From Pyropia yezoensis (Eukaryota > Rhodophyta > Bangiophyceae > Bangiales > Bangiaceae), in assembly GCA_009829735.1 (NCBI GenBank), contig CM020618.1:19267346-19331345 (forward strand): DNA of 64,000 bases, written 5' to 3'. Every line of letters starts with the position of its first letter. Within the stretch, counting starts at the first letter, position 1. Below the pieces are notes generated by a model. It searched no databases, had not been told where the DNA came from, and saw nothing but the letters and a program-made list of their open reading frames with translations. Positions 30,984 through 40,010 of this stretch are shown piece after piece. The position numbers and the translations under genes were made by a program.

Positions 30984-33473
30984 TCAAAATGGGTCGAGCA
31001 CCCAGCGGGATCGGCGAATCGGGCGAGGCACCCGACGAGCGCGTAGCGGATGACACTCCGTGCTTTGCGACACGTCTCGGTGGATGCCCAGCCGCATGAG
31101 CAGGTGCAGGACACGGGCGAGCGCCCCACCCTCTGACAATTTATCCGAATCGCCTTGAGAGCCCACAGCCGCAGACGGGGGCCCCGCGCTCACGTCCGTC
31201 AGCACCTGTCGGCCGCCCCGCACAAACGCCGTACTTACGGCAAACAGCTGCAGGGGGATGCCGTTCCAGTGACGAGCCGCACGAGCAGTGCGCGCACTAA
31301 CATCCAGCAAGTGCAGGGCGTTTTGGATGACGCGCAGGGCGTCAAAAGGTCGCGGGCCACCACAAGGCGGACCCGGGGCGGCAGCGCTGGTGGTCTCGCA
31401 GGCGGAGTCACGGCGCCCCCCCCCGTCGGGCAGGACGGGTGAGCACCCATCCAACAGGTCCATGACGGACCACGAATCAGACCGACCGCCCCCCCGCTCA
31501 CCCACACCGGCTAGGCGACGGATGACGTCCCGGGCGGACAGTCGGAACTTTGAGCTGGGCGCCACCAGCCACCCGACGCCAGTGTCCGAGGCAGTGACCC
31601 TCGCAAAACGTGAAAACAGGGCCGCAGCCGGGGCGGCAGCAGCAGCAGCGCACGGGTGTCCCAGAACGGTTGGGAAGAGCAAAGCCGCCATGTCACATAT
31701 GGCCGTTCTCCACGCCTTGACTTCTTTAAAAGCATCGAAGAAGTCCGTCGGCAACATTGCCAGCGTCCCTGGCATGGACATCAGCAGGGCAGCGTCGTCA
31801 GGGCTGCCCGCACCGGCCGGGACAGGCTCGTCGTCACCGCCACCCCGCTCCACGACGGCAGGTACGAAGACCGACTCGACCAGATGCGACCACAGGCGGG
31901 TGTGCAGTTTTAACGGCTGCTGGGGCGCTCCAGTACCACCCTTGCCCGCCAGCACCGCCTGACGCACGGTAGCAGTGTCTGTCGCACATGCGTCGAGCAG
32001 GAAGCGCTGGGCCTCGGGTGGCCAGACGCCAATGGACCAGGCCGTACGGAAAAACCGCACTTGTTCCGGCCAGGAAGGAAAATCGACCAGCGGCCTGTGC
32101 TCGCGCAGCCATTTCGAGCAGACGGCGCCGACAGCAGCGACCATCTCGCGGCTGAAGTGGGCGAGCTCCTGGCCACCACCACTGCCAGCGTCCGCTACAA
32201 CATGCGCATCTTGCCGGGGAAGCGTCTCCGGCGGCTCGTCCGCCCTAGGGTGTCGAAAGTCCGCGCGGGGGGGGGTCAACGCCAATGAACGGGAAGACGG
32301 CATCGCAGCGGGACCCGCTGGGCCCCCAGGACCGCCCAAGGCCGGGACGGCAGGGCCACCAGGGGCGGTGAGACGCAGCCGCTTCCGCGCAGACCGGCCG
32401 GTCACCAGCATCTGTGTGGGCGCCGCCACCGCCGCCGCCCGCACCGCCAGGCGGTGGATCGTTGTTTTTGCCCGCCACACGGCAGGAACCATGACGGGGA
32501 GGACAAGCATGTCCACGAGTGCCTCGAGGTTGTCGCGAGGCAGGCTTGCCAAACCCGGGCCGCGAAGGGCATGTCGAACGGCGGTTGCCATCTCCCGTGC
32601 CACGACCGGGTCGCCTGCGTGTGGCAGATACAAGTGGGACAGGTGGGCAACAGCGGCCTGGGCAACCTGCACACCTTGGTCCGTACGAAGAAGCGTCGAC
32701 GTGGCCTGGATCACACACAGGGCGTCGGCCTGGGTCGTCTCCCTAGGGCCGACGCGAGCAAAGAGGGCGTCGCACTCATGCAACAGTCCGAGGGCACCCG
32801 TGTTGTTTGCCCGCCTGGCCACCGCAACCCCTGACTGGTCGGTGCCAACCGCCACAGCCGTCCCCGTTACCGCTGGCCCCACCTCAGGGCCTGTGATGTC
32901 CAGCATCTCCACCACCGGCTCGTCCGCCGTTATGGGTGCACACCGGCCCGTTCGCACCGGTACGATTTCGTCGTCGTCAACGGGCACCTCGTGCTGCCGC
33001 GCCAACGGCTCAGTTGCAGACGCGGCCATCGTCCCTGGCACCGCGCCCGCCGACACGACTGACACTGCACCCGCTGGCGCGGACGGCGCCAGAGCCGCTG
33101 GCGCGGCCGACGCGGCCATCGTCCCGGGCACCGCGCCCGTCGACGTGCCCGACACCGCACCCGCACCCGCAGGCGCGGACGGCACCGCACCCGCTGGCGC
33201 GGCCGACGCGGCCATCGCCCCGGGCAATGTGCCCGCCGACACGACGGGCACCGCGCCTGCCGACACGACGGGCACCGCACCCGCTGGCGCGGCCGACGCG
33301 GCCATCGTCCCGGGCACCGCGCCCGCCGACACGACGGGCACCGCGACCGCCACCGCGTCCGCCGGCACCGTCCACTTGCCCGCCAACGCCGCCGCCGTCG
33401 ACGTGCCCGACACCGCGACGGCCGGCTCGGCCGGCGAGACCGCCGACGCCTCGGCCGACGCCGCCCTTGACAT
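30984..33473 (-). CDS. N-terminal region of the helicase gene, novel
   Basis: From ATG 33473 about 830 residues; the frame is open further up into a repeated GC-rich array to 33767 but with no earlier ATG. Residues to about 170 are degenerate Ala/Gly/Pro/Val repeats (AGAVPGTMAASAAP units). A globular, mostly helical part follows, with LLHECDALFARVG, AVAHLSHLYLPHAGDPVVAR, VCSKWLREHRPLVDFPSWPE, FRTAWSIGVWPPEAQRFLLD and others. No known family recognised. Near its end the better coding sense moves to another frame (RSVIRYALVGCLARFADPAG, about 31065-31006) before returning to the first frame after 30970. It probably forms the N-terminal helical region of the helicase protein, as in other large UPF1-like helicases. 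Confidence 0.5.
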   Translation of the reverse strand: MSRAASAEASAVSPAEPAVAVSGTSTAAALAGKWTVPADAVAVAVPVVSAGAVPGTMAASAAPAGAVPVVSAGAVPVVSAGTLPGAMAASAAPAGAVPSAPAGAGAVSGTSTGAVPGTMAASAAPAALAPSAPAGAVSVVSAGAVPGTMAASATEPLARQHEVPVDDDEIVPVRTGRCAPITADEPVVEMLDITGPEVGPAVTGTAVAVGTDQSGVAVARRANNTGALGLLHECDALFARVGPRETTQADALCVIQATSTLLRTDQGVQVAQAAVAHLSHLYLPHAGDPVVAREMATAVRHALRGPGLASLPRDNLEALVDMLVLPVMVPAVWRAKTTIHRLAVRAAAVAAPTQMLVTGRSARKRLRLTAPGGPAVPALGGPGGPAGPAAMPSSRSLALTPPRADFRHPRADEPPETLPRQDAHVVADAGSGGGQELAHFSREMVAAVGAVCSKWLREHRPLVDFPSWPEQVRFFRTAWSIGVWPPEAQRFLLDACATDTATVRQAVLAGKGGTGAPQQPLKLHTRLWSHLVESVFVPAVVERGGGDDEPVPAGAGSPDDAALLMSMPGTLAMLPTDFFDAFKEVKAWRTAICDMAALLFPTVLGHPCAAAAAAPAAALFSRFARVTASDTGVGWLVAPSSKFRLSARDVIRRLAGVGERGGGRSDSWSVMDLLDGCSPVLPDGGGRRDSACETTSAAAPGPPCGGPRPFDALRVIQNALHLLDVSARTARAARHWNGIPLQLFAVSTAFVRGGRQVLTDVSAGPPSAAVGSQGDSDKLSEGGALARVLHLLMRLGIHRDVSQSTECHPLRARRVPRPIRRSRWVLDPF

Positions 33474-33653
33474 GCCCGCCGACGCGGGCGGCGGCTCGGC
33501 CGGAGCCGCCGGAGCCACGACCGTCGGCACTGCACCCGCCACATCCACCGGCTTGGTCACCGGGGAAGCCACCTCCGACGCCGACGCGGTGGGCACGACC
33601 ACCGGCGACGCGACGGATTCCGCTGCCGACACGGCCGCCGAGTCAGCCACCGG

Positions 33654-34770
33654 CTGCGGGGGGGGGGGGGGGGGTGGGGGAGGGGGGGGGGGGGGGGAAA
33701 GAGGGAAGAAAGGCACGGCAGAGAACCAGCGGCCGTGGGGTGGGGGCGCGGCTCGGGGGCGGCCCACCAGCAGCGGCTGCGGCGCGGTTTAATGAAACCG
33801 CGCCGCCGGTGCTGGCGCGACCCGCCCCCCTCTCCTAACAGAGCCGCCGCGCCCGTGCTCCCCCCCGGCCGGCCACCGATTCTCCACCCCGCCCCTCCCA
33901 CACTCTCCCTCCCTCCCACACTCTCCCCCCCTCCTCACGCCCCCCCCTCCTCACGCCCCCCCCTCCGCCCACAACAAACGCACAGTTCCGGTCGCAACCC
34001 TCCGACACACCACCCGTCGCCGGGTCAGCCACCGGCTGCGGGGGGGGGGGGGGGGGTGGGGGAGGGGGGGGGGGGGGAAAGAGGGGAAAAAGGCACGGCA
34101 GAGAACCAGCGGCCGTGGGGTGGGGGCGCGGCTCGGGGGCGGCCCACCAGCAGCGGCGGCGGCGCGGTTTAATGAAACCGCGCCGCCGGTGCTGGCGCGA
34201 CCCGCCCCCCTCTCCTAACAGAGCCGCCGCGCCCGTGCTCCCCCCCGGCCGGCCGCCGATCCTCCACCGCGGCCCCTCCCACACTCTCCCCCCCTCCTCA
34301 CGCCCCCCCCCTCCTCACGCCCCCCCCTCCGCCCACAACAAACGCACCGGTCCTGTCGCCGTCACAGCCACACCACCCGCCGCCTTGGCCGCTGCCACCT
34401 GCGGGGGGGGGGGGGGGGGTGGGGGAGGGGGGGGGGGGGGGGAAAGAGGGAAGAAAGGCACGGCAGAGAACCAGCGGCCGTGGGGTGGGGGCGCGGCTCG
34501 GGGGCGGCCCACCCGCAGCGGCTGCGGCGCGGTTTAATGAAACCGCGCCGCCGGTGCTGGCGCGACCCGCCCCCCTCTCCTAACAGAGCCGCCGCGCCCG
34601 TGCTCCCCCCCGGCCGGCCGCCGATCCTCCACCGCGGCCCCTCCCACACTCTCCCCCCCTCCTCACGCCCCCCTCCTCCTCACGCCCCCCCCTCCGCCCA
34701 CAACGAACGCACCGGTCCGGTCGCCGTCACCGCCACACCACCCGCCGCCTTGGCCGTAACCAGCTGCGGG
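33654..34770. repeat. Three tandem ~370-bp repeats with a perfect palindrome
   Basis: Units at about 33654-34030, 34034-34396 and 34399-34770. Each starts with long G-runs, then AAAGAGGRAARAAGGCACGG, a stretch of about 180 bp nearly identical between units, and a C-rich CTCAC-repeat end. Each carries the hairpin GGCGCGGTTTAATGAAACCG (arms GGCGCGGTTT and AAACCGCGCC; at about 33780, 34160 and 34526). The array lies between the helicase gene (minus) and the plus-strand gene at 36408, where a bidirectional promoter would be. Confidence 0.8.
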
Positions 34771-35799
34771 GGGTGTGGGGGGGGAGGGGGGGGGGAGGGG
34801 TGGGGGAATGGAGGGGGCGCGGCACACCGTGGGGAGGGTGGTCAGGAATGGGGGAGAGGGCGCGGCACACCGTGGGGTGGGTGGTCGGGAATGGGGGAGA
34901 GGGCGCGGCACACAGTGGAGAGGGTGGTCGGGAATGGGGGAGAGGGCGCGGCACAACCGGGAAAGGGAAAGGTGGGGGAAGGGAAGGGGCGCGGCACACC
35001 GTGGAGAGGGCGGTGGGGGGTGGGGGCCGCGCGTGCACGCATGCGCGCGCGCATGCCCGAGGATACACGCGCACGGTCCGCGCGCACGCATGAACGAGGG
35101 CTCGGGTGGGCGTTCGCGCGCATGCGCGCATGCATTCGCGCGCGCACGTCCGCGAGACGTGCGCCCCGGGAAACGACGATTTTTGTCCCGACGATTTTTG
35201 TCCTGCGCATTACACACTGGCAGTTTGCGGAAAAGCCACAAGACTTTTCAGCACATCCCTTAGCGGTCGTCGCCCGCAAGATCTACGTGCCGGGAAAGGT
35301 CCCTCATTATGTACAGAGTGAGGGGCGGTTCATTAGGAGGGGGCGGTTCATTAGGAGGGGCGATTCATTAGGAGGGGCGATTCATTAGGAGGGGGCGGTT
35401 CCTTTAGGGGGGGGGGGGGGGGGGGAAGGGTTCGTGGCACGGGTGTGAGCTGTGGGCCCACAATGGAGAATCGTTCGTAAGATCGACAGACGGCTAAATC
35501 GTAGAGCAAACCCCGTGTCCGCGGACATCTGAAAAAGCGCGGAGTTTGTGTAACCCCTACTCCAATCGATCAATGGACTGGGAAACGCGGTGTATCCGGT
35601 ATTATGCATATAGACCGCCGTCGGTCGTCACAGGAAGTGACAATAAGACTACTCGGCGGACAAGCCTGCAGAATCAAAACCTCATAGACTACCGGATTTT
35701 CGTCCTGGCGTAGACCACCGGACACATGCCGGGACACACCCGTGGCTATTTAGCATAGAATATATCGCTTCGTTCCGATTCGCATTTCCTGTGACGGCC
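34771..35799. other. No gene seen; short tandem repeats
   Basis: A G-rich minisatellite with GCGCGGCACACCGTGGRGNG units (about 34815-35030), then alternating CG/CA stretches (35030-35160) and two adjacent CGACGATTTTTGTCC units (35175-35205). The remainder to 35799 is less GC-rich and noncoding. Confidence 0.55.
35323..35402 (+). repeat. 18-19-bp tandem repeat
   Basis: Four to five copies of a GGGGCGRTTCATTAGGAG unit, followed by a run of about 20 G. Confidence 0.8.
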
Positions 35800-35956
35800 C
35801 TGCGCAGTGGGTCTAAAACCGAGTACCTACATTTCCGTGCAAGACGGCCCTCAGGGGGTCGTGAGGGCCTGCTTACAGAAGCCGACCCCCCCACAGAGGC
35901 CGTAAAGGCCATCTTGTACGAAAACGTAGGTACTCGGTCTGAGACCCACTGCGCTG
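35800..35956. mobile_element. Short MITE, same family as 25698-26355
   Basis: 157 bp with 45-bp inverted repeats (35800-35844 and 35912-35956; 39 of 45 match). The ends read C(T/A)GCGCAGTGGGTCT then ACCGAGTACCTAC. The first 41 bases align with the ends of the 658-bp element at 25698 (shared GCGCAG, GGGTCT, AAAC and TTTCCGTGC blocks). Noncoding; presumably moved by a transposase encoded elsewhere. Confidence 0.75.
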
Positions 35957-36050
35957 AGACGTCAAGCCCGTGCTCGCGCAGCCATTTCGAGCAGGCGGCG
36001 CCCACAGCAGCGTGTATGCACCGACCAGACCAGGCCGACACGGAGCATTC
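35957..36050 (-). pseudogene. Fragment of the helicase N-terminal region
   Basis: On the minus strand this encodes AAVGAACSKWLREHG, nearly the same as AAVGAVCSKWLREHR in the helicase gene (32146-32096). It abuts the MITE, so it is a displaced duplicate rather than part of a working gene; the similarity outside this segment is not evident. Confidence 0.4.
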
Positions 36051-36407
36051 CTGGCCCGGTGGCCTGTCGGCGGTAAGTGGACGATATATTCTTCCGTTGC
36101 GCTTGGGCGGTTGCGACCCCCTGCGCGTACATACAGCATATGCCAGGTGGGCGGGAGCGGCCCCCGGGACGTTCTTGGCCGCGGCCACCACGGGTGGCGG
36201 CGACAGCAGGGGCGCTTCAAGTTTAAGGTTCGGTAGCCGCCGCCGCCACGGGTGCGCGGCGACCGCAGGGGTGTTTGAAGGTGGGCCGGCGGGTAGTGAC
36301 GGGCGCACTGCGGCTGCTGGCTCGTGTGCAACTGGCAAACGTTGCCTGGACGCGCCGTTTGCCGGTGTGTGGTCGTCGGCGGCGGCGGCGGGCCCTGCTA
36401 CGCAGAC

Positions 36408-37505
36408 ATGCCTCGGCGCGCTGCGCGCCGCGTCTCGGCCGCCAAGGCCCGGCTGGCCGTCGCGCGTGATGTGCACCCAGATGTACTCCGCTCTGTGTTT
36501 GACGTTGCTGATGAAGCCGTGGCGTCTTTTCGGCGCCTGGCACTCGAGGCCCATGGTCTGGCGCGCGACGGCAGCGGGGCAGGTCCGGCGAGGACCCGAC
36601 GTAAAGTCGAGCTGAGGAACCCGGGACGGTTCGACCTTTCGACGGCTGTCAAGGACGCATTGCTAGATTTTCTGCGGCGCGCGGCTTCCCGGGCGTCTAC
36701 GACACGCGGAAAGCTTGCGCCATCAGATTCGGCCAAGGGCGCAGGCGAGAGGGCCACCGACGCCGAGGCGGCTGCATCGGGCGGCGCATCGGACGGGGGA
36801 TCGCGTGCGGTGCCGGCACAGCTTCCCCCGCGCTCTGTCGCCGTCGATGACGAGGAGAAGGGAGAGGCAGGTGGGGCAGGCGCCGTACGCGACGACGCAC
36901 CCCTTGCTAGGAACCCGCAAGTGATGACGCTCATCGGGTTTTTCCTGCCGGAAGAAGAGGCTGGCAGTGCCCCCGAAGGGGATGACCCCGCAGGCAGAGT
37001 GACAAAGAGTCAACTCCCTCGTCGCAGACGCTTGGGCGCGCGTCGTGGGGCGATGGAGGACCTCAACCGCCGGGTGGCAGACGAAGCCGCAAAGGTGCAG
37101 CACCTGCTGCACGTGACCAACAACTTCGCAGCACTGCTGCGTACTGACGTGCCCAACGTGGCGTCCACTGGCGGACCATCCACGGAGGTTGGTCCCGTGC
37201 GCGTGTCCCGGGAGTCCGACCGCACCGCACCCGTCATCATCCAGGCGCTCAGCACGTTGGCCGGCATGTCTGAGAAGCTTCTCACATCCCAAAGGAGTCT
37301 GCAGACGGTGTTTGACCAGTTCGCACAGGAGACGCGCCGGAACGAGGAGCTCCACGATTCATTCGCCCGTGTGTGCGCTGCACGGCAGCGGGACGACGAC
37401 TACGACTCCCTTCAGGGGTCGGATGAATCCGACGGGCGCGGGGATGGATCGGGTGGGAGGGGGAGTGTCAACGAGCCGACAGCCCCGGAGCCAGGCAGTC
37501 GTTGA
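36408..37505 (+). CDS. Unknown protein with C-terminal coiled coil
   Basis: ATG 36408 gives 365 residues starting MPRRAARRVSAAKARLAVAR. It has a helical, basic N-terminus (DVLRSVFDVADEAVASFRRL), then RKVELRNPGRFDLSTAVKD and a charged Ala/Gly linker (120-180). A helical region follows (AMEDLNRRVADEAAKVQHLL and onward to VFDQFAQETRRNEELHDSF), then an acidic/glycine tail. No family recognised. The leader reads on upstream without stop to 36324. It is divergent from the helicase gene across the triple repeat and convergent with NYN copy A. Its uninterrupted frame and mixed composition make it more credible than the surrounding GC-rich frames. It may be a partner of the helicase, judged only by position. 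Confidence 0.6.
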   Translation: MPRRAARRVSAAKARLAVARDVHPDVLRSVFDVADEAVASFRRLALEAHGLARDGSGAGPARTRRKVELRNPGRFDLSTAVKDALLDFLRRAASRASTTRGKLAPSDSAKGAGERATDAEAAASGGASDGGSRAVPAQLPPRSVAVDDEEKGEAGGAGAVRDDAPLARNPQVMTLIGFFLPEEEAGSAPEGDDPAGRVTKSQLPRRRRLGARRGAMEDLNRRVADEAAKVQHLLHVTNNFAALLRTDVPNVASTGGPSTEVGPVRVSRESDRTAPVIIQALSTLAGMSEKLLTSQRSLQTVFDQFAQETRRNEELHDSFARVCAARQRDDDYDSLQGSDESDGRGDGSGGRGSVNEPTAPEPGSR

Positions 37506-37924
37506 TGGGGGGCTTGGCCACCGGCTGGCGTCGGCTTTGTATTGTCTCTCTACTGCTTTTTTTCGTTTTCCATCCTGGCTTCCCTTTGTAGCTTTGTTTT
37601 GTGTATGCATGGCTACCGTTCGTTCGTACGATTCCGTCCCACACCTGTGTGTACACATGAACAGCACCCCCCTCCCCCCACCTTCAGTGTCAGCGAAAAA
37701 GGGACACACCCCACCCCACTCTTCACCCGCTCATGGGGGCAAAGGTGTGGGGGGTTGAGTGGCCGCACAGCCCCATTAGCCAGCAAAGAAGCGCCCCCGG
37801 GCGTCTAGAGCGCGCGGTCGTACCAGGCAGCACCGCAGGCCATCTTTTTTTGTCTTGCCTCCTCCTCCTCAGCAGCCACATTCGCCCAAAAGACGAACGG
37901 ATCCAGAGCGCGGCGAAGGCGAGT
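37506..37924. other. Convergent intergenic spacer
   Basis: Between the 3' ends of the coiled-coil gene and NYN copy A. It is relatively T-rich at 37540-37610 and should hold both poly(A) sites; no other gene is seen. Confidence 0.5.
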
Positions 37925-39979
37925 CTAGGCTGGCTGGGCCGCCGGCAGCAGCAGCGCGGAATTGCGGGCCGGCGGCGGCGGGCGAGTGGGGCGGACGACA
38001 ATGCCCGCCAGCACGCGCATCAGCTCATCGCGCTCGGAATGGATGTGCGGGTTGCAAAACCGCACGCGGTCGCCGCCCGCAAGGGAGCCCAGCGAGTTGG
38101 CCATAGGCCCCTGTCGCAAGACACAAACCAGATGCGCGCCCTCGAGTCGAGCAGCGCGTCGAGCCGGCCGACGGCGACGGCGAGGGCAATGTCCGCCGCG
38201 TTCTTGTCGTCGGTCGCAAAAGTCCAGCCAAGGCGGCCCACCTCCGCTAGGCGGAGCAGCGGGCGTGGAAGGAGATCGTCCCCTTCAAGGGCTCGCTGGC
38301 CAAACAGGCTGGCCACGCCCCTTGCCTTGACCGCCACCAGCACGCCAAAAGAAGGGGAAAGTCCATCTGGCAGCTCTCTCAACAGACAGGAAAAGTTGTC
38401 AGCGTCCTGCGCGATGAGCGCCAGCAGCTCGTCCACATCCAGCGTGGAGCTGACCAGCGCGCACACGTGGTCGGGCAGGCTCTCCCAGACAGGCACGTTC
38501 TCGGACAGTCTCGTCATGTAACGGGTGCTCCACCCGTGGCGTTGTACAGGGAGGCACGCGGAGACGCTGGTCGGCAGGGCAGTCCATGGCTGCAAACCAG
38601 TTGACGTCTGGCGGGGGGGCGCCGCGCTGGAGGACGGGCGTGAGGCCGCCCAGGCACATACAGCACGATGGCCGGCACGTCAGCACGGTACCGCCACGGC
38701 CGCCGCCGCCACTGCCGCTGCGGTACGTTCGGGACGAGGAGCGAGGAGCGTCAGCGCCGGCGGCACGGCCGCCACTTGTACAGCCGGCGGCCCCGCCTCC
38801 CTCCCCCACCACACCCGATGGCGTCGCATCCCCGTGGCTAGAATTTTCGTCCGTGTACCCCACAGCTCGGGGGATGCCTGTCCGGTTGGAAGTGATGACA
38901 GCTCTGTCTGCTCCGCGACTGCTTTCGTCGCCGCCGCCGTCGCCGCGACCGTTGGCTCTTCCAACAATACGCCCTCGGTTGTCTGCACGGACGCTGCCCA
39001 AGTGGCCGACACTGTCCTGTTCGCGTCGCCCCGGGCTTGCCTGTTGCCCTTGCCCGTGGTGCTGGTTGTGCTGGCGAGGCACCACTCGCTGATGCACCGC
39101 GTGCCCGTGGGGGGGACGCAGCAGCGGCGTGGGCGGGAAAATGTAGACCATGCGCTTTCGTGCGCCGCGACCGCCACCGCCACCCGGTGCAAGTCCAGTA
39201 GCCGCAGAGGCAGGTGCGGCGGCGACTGGGGCCGTCGCGTTGGCCACGGCGTCGGGCGCGACCACCGGCGCCGGTTCAGCCGCGGGCGCGTCCACCACCG
39301 TCCTCGCGGTGGACGTGGCGTTGCGCCGTGCCTCGGGTTTGGCCGCTGCAGCGGCGCCGGTGTCGACCGAAGACTCTGGGGCCACGCCTCTACCCCCTGC
39401 CCCATTGGCGGTCGTCGCCGCGGCGGTCGCCGTCGGAGAACCAGCCGCCGCGGACGTCCATTTGCGCCGTGCCGCCACGACGGCGGCTGCCCACCCGTTG
39501 TCCACCTCCACAGCCGCGGTCGCCAATGCGGCCGCCGCCGCGGTTTCGGCCGACGCGGCAGCGGCTTTCGAACCCGCCGTTTCGTCGAGCGGTGCGGCAT
39601 CCGCCAGCGCATCATCCGCATGGTCGCCCCCCGACGCTGCCGACGTGCATGCCGCCGCCACCGCCGACCCCTCACAGGCCACGGAGGAAGCACACGTGAT
39701 GCGTTTGGCCGCAGCGTCGTTGGAAAACGGCGCGGCCGCCACCGTTGGCACAGCGCCACAGTGTCGTGGTGGTGCGTCTGCAGCTGCCGCAGCCGCATTT
39801 CCTGCCACCAGTACCGGCATAGCCACACATGACGCCGAGTCGGGCTCAGCGAGCCGAGCAGCTGGCTTGTCGGCATCATCATTGACTTCGTCGTCGCCCG
39901 ACCCGGTGGCTCCTGCCACCGCTGCCGGCGCCGCAGCCGCTGGAACTGTGGGGTGCAACTTTCCCGTCGCCGCCCCCGG

Positions 39980-40010
<31 letters not shown>

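Noticed and set aside
31975-33792. 605-residue plus-strand frame opposite the helicase N-terminal region
   Set aside because: Thr/Ala/Pro repeats are the antisense reading of the minus-strand repeats; the opposite strand has structured segments.
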